Origin: Planctomycetota bacterium
GTDB lineage: Bacteria > Planctomycetota > Planctomycetia > Planctomycetales > Planctomycetaceae
Direction: 5' to 3'
Length of the DNA: 64,000 nt
Assembly: GCA_030836185.1 (NCBI GenBank)
Contig: JAURQH010000104.1
Location: 28,618 to 92,617, forward strand
Below, in pieces: positions 48,801 to 58,071 of this stretch (the stretch's first letter is position 1; each line of letters opens with the position of its first letter). Both the position numbers and the translations under genes were made by a program. The notes below the pieces were generated by a model. That model saw only the letters and a list, made by a program, of their open reading frames with translations. It was not told the DNA's origin and searched no databases.

Positions 48801-49141
48801 AGTTTCAAAATGCAAAGCCAGAGCAAGCCATTGACCGGCTTAACAATCGCATCCGTCATCTTTCTAACCACACGATTGGAGCGACACTGCCGAGTCGAGT
48901 CCCTCCTGACCAATTAGAACGGATTGAGATTCCGATCACTGGCTTGGATTGCATGGCCTGTTCAATGGCTGTCTATGAAATCTTGAAAAAAATCGAAGGA
49001 GTAGAACGGATCACTGCAAGCTTTCGTGATAGACTCACCACCGCTTGGATCGATCCCACAAAAACAAACCGCCAAGCACTCGAAAACGCCCTCAAACAGC
49101 GGGGCGTTTCTATTGTGTTCGAACGAGACGGTTCGGAATGA
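45872..49141 (+). CDS. DUF1592-family cytochrome-like protein fused to C-terminal HMA metal-binding domain(s)
   Basis: Signal peptide (LLSVILCSQSQAED), cytochrome motif YCHDCHGTTTQE, DUF1587 (RRLTRTEYEYTIRDLFDMPG), DUF1592/1595 (AIACRLSYFLWNSLPDAQLL), DUF1588 (CASCHQRIDPPGFALEAF) and DUF1585 (IAEQFVVYSTGRSIQF) are in the usual order. A linker follows, then residues about 927-1005 form a degenerate heavy-metal-associated-like fold (VTVQVTGLFMSQRVDDFKSL) without its Cys pair. Residues about 1015-1085 are a full HMA domain with the C-x-x-C copper/heavy-metal motif (GLDCMACS, C1027 and C1030). I know of no standard member with this ending. ATG 45872 is 8 nt after the DUF1552 stop, so the two are co-transcribed. 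Length is 1089 residues, about 250 longer than usual. Confidence 0.92.
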   Translation: MTRQNSIVSALMILLSVILCSQSQAEDFFQTYCHDCHGTTTQEATLDLTSLSSDFTDEESFRRWVKVYDRIASGEMPPKDAQQPTSDERNAKLFSLKESLQAAEQLFAKDAPRLRRLTRTEYEYTIRDLFDMPGIALANNLPADGSAQGFDKHVEALDISHVNIAKYLEAADHILDYAIATRPKPPTIHTRRISLVNRGGFVAHIVMNGDGVLLKSKQPDPEFPPAAEQNHLDQGAHERWGSFRNGATVGLFRHEDESVSPYFMEHVTIYPARYRVRTSLWGFQWDQGQMLPGRGTEAARLSVVQLTGDGRGGQHPSYVLGYFNAPETHAQEHELTVWLNHNELIGFNTASLAPTANYNKKRRAMEFTGPGIAVDWLDVEGPLYETWPPQSHQVLFGDHPLVKFDPGKHPETRLPSRKRPRQIGAGRNRPDPELGLWSVQSEAPLVDADRLLADFLPRLFRRAVSNDVRQQYVGIVQERIKAGDCFELAMRAAYRNALVSPDFLYHIEPTEKPDDDAIACRLSYFLWNSLPDAQLLKHVEAKTLTDPQVFHSEIERLLRHPRSQRFIDDFLGQWLKLSQIASTDPDKKLYPEFSPYLQDTMVAETRAYFRELLEKDLDASHFMKSDFVIVNEKLAAHYDIPGVRGTQMRRVSLPADCPRGGFLTQASILKITANGTTTSPVPRGAFVLDRLLGEPPEPPPANVAAIEPDVRGTTTIREQLEKHRDHTVCASCHQRIDPPGFALEAFDVIGGYRNRYRSIGEGDSAPRGSIDPLIGISFRLGQIVDTSSKLVTGENFENIQQYQALMTNDHDRLLRNIAEQFVVYSTGRSIQFSDQAKINEIVRRTKYRNGGIRTLLHEVIASTLFTGQTAAIKSPQSTNTRSVAAIIEHPHRMMMATSLPSIDRPVVREPETVQKTKAREYQFDNALTVTVQVTGLFMSQRVDDFKSLMAQFPEARLQEINFETAIATIVCSTDSDEFQNAKPEQAIDRLNNRIRHLSNHTIGATLPSRVPPDQLERIEIPITGLDCMACSMAVYEILKKIEGVERITASFRDRLTTAWIDPTKTNRQALENALKQRGVSIVFERDGSE

Positions 49142-49189
49142 GAACACGACGCTAACATTCTTCGTCGCGATCTCATTAACGCGACGCGC

Positions 49190-51136
49190 CTACTCAACAT
49201 CTGAGCGGAATGATGAGGCAGGTAAGCCGGATTTGTTATAGAGGTTGCCGATTGGGTTGTTGGCCCAGTTGTAGCGAACGGCAGTTGGCTTGGTGACTTT
49301 CGACGATGAAACAATCACGGTGTCCCCCTCGATGGTCGCATCACCCCAGACAAACTTCTTGTCATCACCAGAAATTGCAAAGCCTTTGAGGGGATCGCCT
49401 TTGCCGATCATTCCGTTGCCAATCCGGTTGAATTTAAGATAGGCTTTACCGTTTTTGAATGTGACCGACTCGAATTCTGGTCCGCCGGAAACGATGTTTC
49501 ATTTATAGGTGATATCCAATGCCAAGAGCGCCAATCGACGACCAACTTCTTGTTTGTTGCGAGGATGGATATCGGCGGCGTCACCGATGTCAATTGCCGA
49601 AGCCAATCCAACATTTATGTCGTGACGAGCTGTTAACCATTGTGCTTCCCGAAGTTCTGCCCAGCCTGACTCGACGGGTTTTTGCTGAACCGCCATAAAG
49701 TTCGCAAGTTCGACGACGAGAAACGGGAAATCCCCCACTCCAAACTGCTTGCGCCAATCGCCGATCATGGTGGGCAACAAGGTGCGATACTGCATCGGGA
49801 GACCCGCATTCGATTCACCTTGATACCAGATAGCACCTTTTATTCCGTAAGGCACAATCGGTGCCAACATACCGTTATACAGGACCGTCACGACATTGGG
49901 GTTGTTACTCATTTGCTGAGGAGCTGGTTTCGTTTGAGCCAAAGGTGTACTGACCTGATATCTCCAGTCTCGGTGAACTTTGAACGCCTGAGTTTCTGCA
50001 ACTTCCAGCATCATTTGATTCGGCTGGCCATGCAATCCTCTACCACCACCGGTATCAAGCACACGAATGGCGACCATATTGCGTCCCGGTTTCAATACAC
50101 CTGCGGGGATCTGATACTTCCGTTCCGCATTCCAATCATTCATCGCACCGACTTGAACACCATTGACCCAAGTGGTATCACGATCATCAATCGGTCCGAG
50201 GTTGAGGCGTGCTGCTTTGCCAGCGATACATGGTGGCAGGTTCACCTCTTTTCGAAACCAGACGATGCCATCGAAGTTGTCCAGCCCACGTTCTTCCCAA
50301 CTGCCCGGTAGAGACATCGTCTTCCAATCCGCCGTTTTGGCTTCCAATTTATACCAAGCCTGTTTCGTTCCGGGAACATTGTCATTCCACCATCGGTTCA
50401 TCGCTTCTTCAAAATTTCTTGTGCCAGTTTTCTGAGCTTGCACCATCTGATGGAATGACTCTATGGCTGGCTGAAAATCATTCATCGTGCTGAGCGCCTC
50501 TGCACTGGTCCATGCCTCCGCAACGGTTCCTCCCCAGGAAGTATGAATCAGGCCAATCGGAACATCCAGTTGTCGATTCAATTCACGACCAAAGAAGTAA
50601 CCGACGGCACTAAAGCTGGGGATCGTCTGAGGGGTGCAGGTTTGCCATTGGCTGGCAATGTTCTGCTGTGGTTCTGTCGAGATTCGTTTGGGAACAGCAT
50701 ACAAGCGAACTTTGGGATGGGTCGCTGCAGCGATCTCTTCTTGAGGATTATTTGTGGCTGCAACCGGCCATTCCATGTTCGATTGTCCCGAACAGATCCA
50801 GACATCGCCGATCAGAACATCCTTCACTGTGACAGAATTCGGTCCAGAGATTTTGAGCGTGTGTGGGCCACCTGCTTCCAACGAGCCCACCTTCGCCAGC
50901 CAACGCCCGTTTTCGTCTGCGGTTGCAACGGCATTCTTGCCTGCAATCGAAACGGTGACTTTCTCGCCTGGTTTCGCCCAGCCCCAGACTGGCGATTCGA
51001 TCCCACGTTGCATAACCATGTGGTCAGTAAATAGCGAATGCAAAAACGGTTGTTCTTGCGCACAGACGATCGCTGTATTCAATAATAATATCGCGAATAA
51101 AAGCCCTTTGAATCGAAGTACTTGCAGACTTCTCAT
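49190..51136 (-). pseudogene. Sialate O-acetylesterase, interrupted by an in-frame TGA
   Basis: The first 545 residues (51136 to 49499) have a signal peptide, a beta-sandwich start (DHMVMQRGIESPVWGWAKPGE), the SGNH block ICSGQSNMEWPV with the nucleophile Ser, a jelly-roll insert (TWVNGVQVGAMNDWN), and the block AIWYQGESNAGLPMQY. At TGA 49499-49501 the frame stops, but the same frame continues NIVSGGPEFESVTFKNGKAY and FNRIGNGMIGKGDPLKGFAISG to TAG 49190-49192, the normal C-terminal domain of this family. With the stop read as an amino acid the length is about 648, the usual size. A GGA to TGA change is the simplest explanation. Confidence 0.85.
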
Positions 51137-51242
51137 TTCAATTTCCCCTTTTCATTGCCGTCTCGTCGGGCATGTAAGCTTTTCAGTTTGTATCACTTGA
51201 GTCTACAAAAATTATGACGCTCCTCAGAAGACCACAGAAAGA

Positions 51243-51257
51243 ACAATATGTCACAAT
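51243..51257 (+). promoter_or_regulatory. Shared upstream element, site 2
   Basis: ACAATATGTCACAAT lies about 107-111 nt from both divergent starts (51136 minus and 51368 plus). It matches 12 of 15 positions of the 26925 site and is close to the sites at 44489 and 59531. The surrounding 230 nt are AT-rich and hold no gene. Confidence 0.4.
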
Positions 51258-51367
51258 TATGTTTCATTATATCCGATCCTCATTGAACTCGTCTTTGTTC
51301 GACTCGTACAATAGCGTGTAGTGATGTTGAATTGCTCACCTTAATCTGGATGAAATGAAACAGGCGA

Positions 51368-54300
51368 ATGAGATCTCAGTTGCTGTTGCCCACTCTCTTG
51401 TTCATGTTGCCTGCGGGATTTGCTGTAGGCGATGAAGGACATGCAGAACAATTTCGGGAGGTTCAAAATGTCCTCAGGCAATTTTGCCTGGACTGCCATA
51501 GCACGGAACAAAAGGAAGGGCAGTTGGACTTGCAGCGATTCGCTTCCATCAAGCAGGTTCGTGCAGATTTGAAGCCCTGGCAAGCAATGATCTTGCAGCT
51601 CGAATCGCGGGAGATGCCCCCAAAGAATGAACCCCAACCAACCGACACGCAACGACAAAAGTTGATCGACTGGATCAAAAATACATTGCAGCAGGAAGCA
51701 ATCAAGCGCGCAGGCGATCCCGGCTTCGTACCGCTACACCGACTTAGCAACACGGAATACAACAACACCATTCGCGATTTGACGGGCATCGATCTGCAAC
51801 CTGCGAATACTTTTCCGGCAGACGGAGCCGCCGGCGAAGGCTTTACAAATGCAGCCGAAGCACTGTCGATGTCTCCGGCCATGATGTCAAAATACATTCA
51901 GGCTGCGAAAGAGGTCAGTAATCACGCCATACTGTTGCCAGACGGTTTTCGATTTTCTGCCTCGACAACGAAACGAGACTGGACCGACGAAAGTCTCGCA
52001 AAATTACGGAAGTTTTACCGCCAGTTCACTCACGAAGGAAGCCTCCCTCTCAGGCCCTACGTTGTTGCTCTGGTCGATCATCGCGCGGCTCTGCAAGCGA
52101 AGCAGACAACCATCAGCAAGGTCGCAAACGAGAGCGATCTGAGTCCCCAGTATCTGGCGATTCTGTGGAATGCACTAAACACTGAGCAGCCTGCCTATCC
52201 GATGGGGCGTGTCTGCAGACTTTGGGCAGAGAATAACGTCGATGGGCTCGTTGCTGAAGTTTCAAGATCGTTCGATCAATTGTGGGAATATCCTCGCATT
52301 GGCAGCTACGTCAACACGCATCGCCAAAAGGAGAAAGACCCCTCAATTCAATCGTCACAAACTCTCACCCTTAAACTCGATGCAAAACCGGGCCAATCAG
52401 AGGTGACGTTGTATTTGCAATCGCGTAGCCTCGGCAGCGAGTCGGCTACCGTTCGCTTTGCAAATCCACGTTTACAAAAAGAGGATGGTCGCGTTCTCAA
52501 ACTTCGGGACTATCCAAGTTATGGTCCTCAGTTTGAAGTCGATTTCACTCGGCTCTTCGCTCAAACGACTGACTATTTGAATGCTGCGGTCGAAGAAGCA
52601 AATGACCGCACACTGACCAATAAAGAATTGGCGAAAAAACACAAACTCGATTCAGAGTGGTTAAATCGCTGGATCGCCGTTCTCAATGTGCAACCGATTT
52701 CGTCCGACTCAAAACAGGAACTACCAAAACGCATCGTCGGGCCGATTAAAATGCAACTGCTCGATGAAGTGGCACCTAATCCCGAGCACAAGTTCATCAA
52801 TGGCTGGCGCCCCAAGGGTGTCGACTTGCCCATCGTGATCTCGAATGCGTCCGACAAAACGGAACACGTTCCCGGTCGAATTTCGGGACATACGATGGCG
52901 GTACACCCGATGCCGACGGAATTCGTCGGCACAGTTTGGAAAAGCCCCATGGCCGGTCGCGTTCAAGTGACAGGAAAGGTTGACCACGCGCATCCTGCCT
53001 GCGGCAATGGTGTACGCTGGTGGCTCGAAAACCAAACGGAAACCGGGAATGTCGTTTTGCAAGAAGGGAACGTCGACTTGGGGAAAGAGTCGTCGTTCAA
53101 ATCGCAAGAAATTACCATCAAGCAAGGGGAACAGATTTTTCTCGCGATCGCCGCGCGGGATGCCAGCCATGTTTGCGATCTGACCGAAGTTGCCTTCACG
53201 ATTACCGAAGTGGGAAGGCCGGAACCACGAGTTTGGGATTTGGCCGCGGATGTTGCGAATGATATTACAGTCGGAAACCCGCATGCCGATCGAATGGGGA
53301 ATGCCACAGTTTGGAGTTTTGTCAGGGGCAGCACAAAAAATCGCCAACCGGCAACCGCGTCTGCACTCGACAATAACATCTTGCTCGCAAAATGGCGCCA
53401 AGCTGTATCGTCGGTCAACGGTCAAGAAGAGGCCGCAAAGTACGCTCAACAGTTGCAGTCACTATTGACCGGCAATCAGCCGATGGAAACGGATGATGCC
53501 AGTCGAAAGTTGTACGACCATCTTGTGTCTTTTGATGGTCCGTTGCTGAGTCGCCTCGATTTGCAGCAGCTGAAAGCTCGACTCCCCCAACAGCCTCAAC
53601 CCGCACCACCTGAAGTATCCCGTTTTGGTCTGGCATTCGAGATGTTCGAGGGTGATGACCTAGTGCTCTCGACAAGCAAAGTCGTCTCTGTACGATTGCC
53701 GCTGGGGTTGTTTCGCGATTATCAGTTTGTCGTCGATGGCAGTCTGGATGATGGTGCGGCCGTGCAATTTCAAATCACGACGGACAAACCGACCGGTGAC
53801 CTCATGTGGGAAGCTGCTGCTCCTGTCACCGTGTCTGAGAAGAGCGATGCTCGAAATGAACTATTAACTGGACTGGACGAGTTTCGACGGATCTTTCCGC
53901 CCAACATCTGCTATCCGCATGTCATTCCACTCGATGAAATTGTTTGCCTCAAAACTTTTCATCGCGAAGATCAGCCTCTAATCGATTTGTTTCTGAATAA
54001 AGAACAAGCACACGAACTCGAACAATTGTGGAGCGAACATCGCTTCATCACAAAATTCTCCGTCGTCGAAAATGAATACCTGCCGTTGTTCATCGGGTTT
54101 GTCACACAGGATCAACCGCAAGAATTAGTGGACCTCTTTGAAGGGAAACGCCCCGAATTCCAACATCGCGCGGACACATTTATTGAGGATTTTGACAAAG
54201 CGGCCGCGCCTCAATTGCTGCAACTCGAGAAGTTTGCGATGCATGCGTATCGTCGTCCCTTAAATGAAGCAGAGAGAAGCGGGTTGCGATCCCTCTACGA

Positions 54301-55471
54301 ATCTCTGCGAGAGAAAGGAATCGAACACGAAGAAGCTTTTCGCAGTTTGATTGCCCGCGTGTTGATGTCTCCCTCATTTCTGCTCCACGTGAGGCAAGGT
54401 CATAAAACGCAACCGAAATCTGACACCCTACCTCTCAGCGATTGGGAATTGGCTAGCCGATTGAGTTACTTCCTCTGGTCCTCGCTGCCGGATACAGAAC
54501 TTCGTCAACTTGCCGCCACTGGAACGTTACAACAGCCCGAGGTGCTCGCCGGTCAAGTTCGCAGAATGCTCCACGATGATCGTGCTCGATCCTTCGCGAT
54601 TGAGTTTGGGACGCAGTGGATTCATGTTCGCGGCTTTGATGTCTTCAACGAGAAAAACGAAACTCTGTTCCCGACGTTTGACGATGAGCTTCGCACGGCG
54701 ATGAACGAAGAAGCGATTCAATTCTTCCAACAGTTGTTCCTTAATAACTCCCCAGTCGACGAAATTCTGAACGCGAACTACACCTTTGTGAATGAGCGAT
54801 TGGCTCAGCACTATGGTATCCCCAATGTGCAGGGCGCACATTTTCGTCGGGTCGATGAGGTCGAACAATTTGGACGTGGCGGCATCCTGGGCTTTGCAGC
54901 CGTACAGTCAAAACAAGCGGGAGCGTCACGAACAAGTCCGATTCTGCGCGGCAACTGGATTGTGGAAACATTACTCGGGGAGAAGCTGCCGTTACCACCA
55001 CCAAATGTTCCCCAGCTTCCTGAACAGGTAGCCGCGACCGAGGGGTTGACCATGCGACAAATCAACGAACGTCACGTCAACGACGAAGGCTGTGCGGTCT
55101 GTCATCGCCGGATCGATCCATATGGATACTCACTGGAGCACTACGATGCCATCGGTCGTTTACGCCAACAGGATGCAAACAACTTGCCCATCAACGCTCA
55201 TGCTAAGTTGCGCGATGGCATCGATTTTGAAGGGATTGAAGGCTTGCGCGACTACCTGCGTACCAACAAGATAAACGTGGTGAAGCGGTTGTTTTGTCAA
55301 CGCTTACTCGGTTACGCATTGGGTCGATCCACAACAATCTCGGATCAAATATTAATTGACGAAATGAGCCAGAAACTCGATCACAACGGCGTTACCGACG
55401 CTGTTGTGATCATTGTTAACAGTCCCCAGTTTCAAAGCATTCGTAACTCTGAAGTCGGAGAACTACCATGA
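51368..55471 (+). CDS. Large DUF1587/1592/1588/1585 cytochrome-like protein
   Basis: A signal peptide (AGFAVGDEG) is followed by FCLDCHSTEQKEGQLDL (CxxCH), DUF1587 (HRLSNTEYNNTIRDLTGIDL), a central region of about 700 residues not found in the shorter members, DUF1595/1592 (HAYRRPLNEAERSGL; ELASRLSYFLWSSLPDTELRQL), DUF1588 (EGCAVCHRRIDPYGYSLEHY), and DUF1585. Part of the central region (about 522-640: WKSPMAGRVQVTGKVDHAHPA, FLAIAARDASHVCDLTEVAF, VWDLAADVANDITVGNPHAD) recurs in the DUF1549/1553 protein at 59739. It is probably an extracellular heme protein acting with the DUF1552 protein, whose ATG overlaps its stop by 4 nt. Length is 1367 residues. Confidence 0.92.
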   Translation: MRSQLLLPTLLFMLPAGFAVGDEGHAEQFREVQNVLRQFCLDCHSTEQKEGQLDLQRFASIKQVRADLKPWQAMILQLESREMPPKNEPQPTDTQRQKLIDWIKNTLQQEAIKRAGDPGFVPLHRLSNTEYNNTIRDLTGIDLQPANTFPADGAAGEGFTNAAEALSMSPAMMSKYIQAAKEVSNHAILLPDGFRFSASTTKRDWTDESLAKLRKFYRQFTHEGSLPLRPYVVALVDHRAALQAKQTTISKVANESDLSPQYLAILWNALNTEQPAYPMGRVCRLWAENNVDGLVAEVSRSFDQLWEYPRIGSYVNTHRQKEKDPSIQSSQTLTLKLDAKPGQSEVTLYLQSRSLGSESATVRFANPRLQKEDGRVLKLRDYPSYGPQFEVDFTRLFAQTTDYLNAAVEEANDRTLTNKELAKKHKLDSEWLNRWIAVLNVQPISSDSKQELPKRIVGPIKMQLLDEVAPNPEHKFINGWRPKGVDLPIVISNASDKTEHVPGRISGHTMAVHPMPTEFVGTVWKSPMAGRVQVTGKVDHAHPACGNGVRWWLENQTETGNVVLQEGNVDLGKESSFKSQEITIKQGEQIFLAIAARDASHVCDLTEVAFTITEVGRPEPRVWDLAADVANDITVGNPHADRMGNATVWSFVRGSTKNRQPATASALDNNILLAKWRQAVSSVNGQEEAAKYAQQLQSLLTGNQPMETDDASRKLYDHLVSFDGPLLSRLDLQQLKARLPQQPQPAPPEVSRFGLAFEMFEGDDLVLSTSKVVSVRLPLGLFRDYQFVVDGSLDDGAAVQFQITTDKPTGDLMWEAAAPVTVSEKSDARNELLTGLDEFRRIFPPNICYPHVIPLDEIVCLKTFHREDQPLIDLFLNKEQAHELEQLWSEHRFITKFSVVENEYLPLFIGFVTQDQPQELVDLFEGKRPEFQHRADTFIEDFDKAAAPQLLQLEKFAMHAYRRPLNEAERSGLRSLYESLREKGIEHEEAFRSLIARVLMSPSFLLHVRQGHKTQPKSDTLPLSDWELASRLSYFLWSSLPDTELRQLAATGTLQQPEVLAGQVRRMLHDDRARSFAIEFGTQWIHVRGFDVFNEKNETLFPTFDDELRTAMNEEAIQFFQQLFLNNSPVDEILNANYTFVNERLAQHYGIPNVQGAHFRRVDEVEQFGRGGILGFAAVQSKQAGASRTSPILRGNWIVETLLGEKLPLPPPNVPQLPEQVAATEGLTMRQINERHVNDEGCAVCHRRIDPYGYSLEHYDAIGRLRQQDANNLPINAHAKLRDGIDFEGIEGLRDYLRTNKINVVKRLFCQRLLGYALGRSTTISDQILIDEMSQKLDHNGVTDAVVIIVNSPQFQSIRNSEVGELP

Positions 55472-56781
55472 CCTGTTCAAGACGAACAATGCTTCGCGGT
55501 TTGGGTGTGACAATGGCATTGCCGTGGCTCGAATCTCTTTCAGCTTTCGGGGCCGAAATCAATTCCAGCGACGCGACACCTCCCGTACGATTGGCGTGTC
55601 TCTTCTCTGGAAACGGTTTTCATAGCGAAGAATGGTGGGCCAAGGGTGAAGGCCAACAAATGCAACTTGGAAAAGTGCTTGAATCGTTGCATCCATTTCG
55701 TGAAAAACTGCTGTTCCTGCGTGGACTCTATAATGAACAAGCACGCATCGGTGGTATTCATAGTTGTCAAACGGGGAATTTGTTAACGGGTGCGCATCTG
55801 GCGAATGGAGGAGAAATCCGCTCCGACATTAGCATGGATCAAGTCGTTGCCAAGCATTACGCCGGTCAAACGAAAGTCGATAGCTTGGTGCTGGGTTGTG
55901 AGCATTCGATTGCCGCTCTCCACAAAAACTACTCGATGATTTATAGCTCGCATATTTCGTGGAGTTCTGCCACGACACCGACTCCACTGGAACTTTATCC
56001 GGCATTGGCTTTTGATCGGTTATTTCGAGATGAAGTCAGCCGCACGGACGCGAGCGTATTAGATGCAGTGCTCGAAGAGGCACGAGATCTGAAACGTCAA
56101 ACCAGCAAGTCGGACTCCCAACGACTCGATGAATACCTGGAATCAGTCAGAGAAGTCGAACGTCGCATCGAGAGTGCTGGCAAAGAACGCCGGTTACAAG
56201 GTTGGCGACCGACACTGCAAAAACCCGACATTAGTCGCCCTGCTGATGGGGTTCCCCAAGACATCGATGAGCACATGCGGCTGATGTGCGACATTCTCGT
56301 TCTGGCTTTTCAAACGGACACGACGCGCGTCTGCACCTTGAAGTTAAACAACGATCATTCCTCGTTGCGATTCCCCAACCTTATCTCTGATCGCGGTCCG
56401 ACACAGGGGATCGACTACATGATCCACCATTTGCTCTCACACACCAATAATGGCGACTGGCTCAAAGTAAACCAGTTCTTTGTCGAACAACTCGCCTATA
56501 TCACGGGCAAGCTTGATGCGATTCAAGAAGGAGAACGAACGCTGCTTGATAACTCAATGATCTTGTACCTCTCCAGCATGATGACGGGCAGTCACAATAA
56601 CGACCAACTTCCTGTGGTCATGCTCGGCAGCGGTGGCGGACAAATCAAAACCGGTCGTATCCTCGATTATATCGACCAACCAAACCGCAAAATGTGCAGT
56701 TTGTATCTTTCGATGATGGACAAATGTGGCATTCAACGGGATCGTTTCGGCGACTCGGACCAACGTCTCGCCGAAGTATGA
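55468..56781 (+). CDS. DUF1552 Tat-exported protein
   Basis: The start overlaps the preceding stop (ATGA), so the two are translated together. The N-terminus CSRRTMLRGLGVTMALPWLESLSAFGAE is a twin-arginine signal. Family segments are LHPFREKLLFLRGLYNEQA, ISMDQVVAKHYAGQTKV, LKRQTSKSDSQRLDEYLESVREVERRI, and ERTLLDNSMILYLSSMMTGSHNNDQLPVVMLG. His residues occur in IHHLLSHTNNGDW, a shifted form of the family HxxSHH signature. It has 437 residues, normal for the family, and is the redox-cytochrome partner by position. Confidence 0.92.
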   Translation: MTCSRRTMLRGLGVTMALPWLESLSAFGAEINSSDATPPVRLACLFSGNGFHSEEWWAKGEGQQMQLGKVLESLHPFREKLLFLRGLYNEQARIGGIHSCQTGNLLTGAHLANGGEIRSDISMDQVVAKHYAGQTKVDSLVLGCEHSIAALHKNYSMIYSSHISWSSATTPTPLELYPALAFDRLFRDEVSRTDASVLDAVLEEARDLKRQTSKSDSQRLDEYLESVREVERRIESAGKERRLQGWRPTLQKPDISRPADGVPQDIDEHMRLMCDILVLAFQTDTTRVCTLKLNNDHSSLRFPNLISDRGPTQGIDYMIHHLLSHTNNGDWLKVNQFFVEQLAYITGKLDAIQEGERTLLDNSMILYLSSMMTGSHNNDQLPVVMLGSGGGQIKTGRILDYIDQPNRKMCSLYLSMMDKCGIQRDRFGDSDQRLAEV

Positions 56782-56856
56782 TGGATCGTTATATTTTCAT
56801 CTTCTAGCTACCTATTTTCAATCTTTTCACGACTCTTCAACCTACGAAAGCCACTC

Positions 56857-58011
56857 ATGTTTCGAACCCTGACCTTCACCTGTGTTGCGTTGTCGCTGAT
56901 GATCGTTCACGGCCACAATCTGTCGGCTGAAACACCGCAATCGTCGTCCACTCTGCTACAACCATTTGTTGAGAAGCATGAACTTGCGGGAGCCGTGGCG
57001 CTGGTCGCGAATCAGGATGAAATTCTGTCTGTTGAAACCGTTGGGTATTCGAATATTGAGGCCAACGTGGCGATGAAACCGGACTCGCTCTTTTGGATTG
57101 CTTCGCAGTCAAAAGGGATGACGGCTGTTGCGGTCTTGATGTTAGTCGATGAAGGTAAGATAGCTCTTGACGATCCGGTCGAGAAGTATCTGCCCGAATT
57201 TCGAGGTCAGATGGTTGTGGCAGAAAAAGACGATGACCGTGTCCTGCTGCGTAAAGCAATTCATCCGATCACGATCCGTGAGGTACTCAGCCATGTAAGT
57301 GGACTGCCTTTCAAATCGGCAATCGAAGAACCCACTCTCGATGGGCTGCCACTAGAAAAAGCGGTCCGCAGTTATGCGATGACTCCTCTACAAACCGAAC
57401 CGGGCACGCACTACCAATATTCCAACGCGGGTATCAATACTGCTGCGCGAGTCTTGGAAGTTGTGTCAGGCAAGAAGTACGAAGACTTTATGCAAAAGCG
57501 GTTGTTTACTCCCTTGGGGATGAAGGACACAACCTTCTGGCCCAACGCGGAACAGGTGGCTCGACTGGCGAAATCGTATCGCCCCAATAAAGCGAAAGAT
57601 AATCTCGTTGAATTCGGGCTCGGTCAGTTAATCTCACCGTTAACAGAACGCTGCAATCGTTTTCCGATGCCGGCGGGAGGACTCTTTTCAACCGCAACAG
57701 ACACAGCCATCTTCTGCCAAATGTTGCTAAGAGGCGGTGAGTTTGGAGGGAAACGCTTTTTGAGTGAAGCCGCGATGAACGAACTTATTCATCGCCAGAC
57801 TCCCGACGTCGTCAAGAGCAACTACAGCTTAGGATTTGCGGTCGGGAGTGATTGGTTCGGACATGGCGGGGCACATGCCACCAACATGGAAATCCATCGA
57901 GGTAAGGACCTCGTCATCATCTGGATGGTGCAACATGGTGGCTATCCCGGAGACGGCAAGAAAGCCCAGGGAGTCTTCAAAAACTGGGCGTATCAGAAAT
58001 ATGGAAAGTGA
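56857..58011 (+). CDS. Serine hydrolase, beta-lactamase class C family
   Basis: A signal peptide (HGHNLSAETP) is followed by S83-Q-S-K86 (FWIASQSKGMTAVAVLML), YSN in HYQYSNAGINTAARVLEVV, and a C-terminal FGHGGAHATNM with HGG (the third motif). The three active-site motifs of the class C beta-lactamase/DD-peptidase/esterase group are therefore complete. A D-alanyl or carboxyl-ester substrate is likely; antibiotic resistance is not implied. It follows the DUF1552 gene by 75 nt and may be in the same transcript. Its 3' end converges on the Gfo/Idh gene. Confidence 0.9.
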   Translation: MFRTLTFTCVALSLMIVHGHNLSAETPQSSSTLLQPFVEKHELAGAVALVANQDEILSVETVGYSNIEANVAMKPDSLFWIASQSKGMTAVAVLMLVDEGKIALDDPVEKYLPEFRGQMVVAEKDDDRVLLRKAIHPITIREVLSHVSGLPFKSAIEEPTLDGLPLEKAVRSYAMTPLQTEPGTHYQYSNAGINTAARVLEVVSGKKYEDFMQKRLFTPLGMKDTTFWPNAEQVARLAKSYRPNKAKDNLVEFGLGQLISPLTERCNRFPMPAGGLFSTATDTAIFCQMLLRGGEFGGKRFLSEAAMNELIHRQTPDVVKSNYSLGFAVGSDWFGHGGAHATNMEIHRGKDLVIIWMVQHGGYPGDGKKAQGVFKNWAYQKYGK

Positions 58012-58071
58012 TCATCAGCCGAGACTTTTTTCTTTGCAAACGAGTTTCATTCGTATGAAGATTGACTGATT

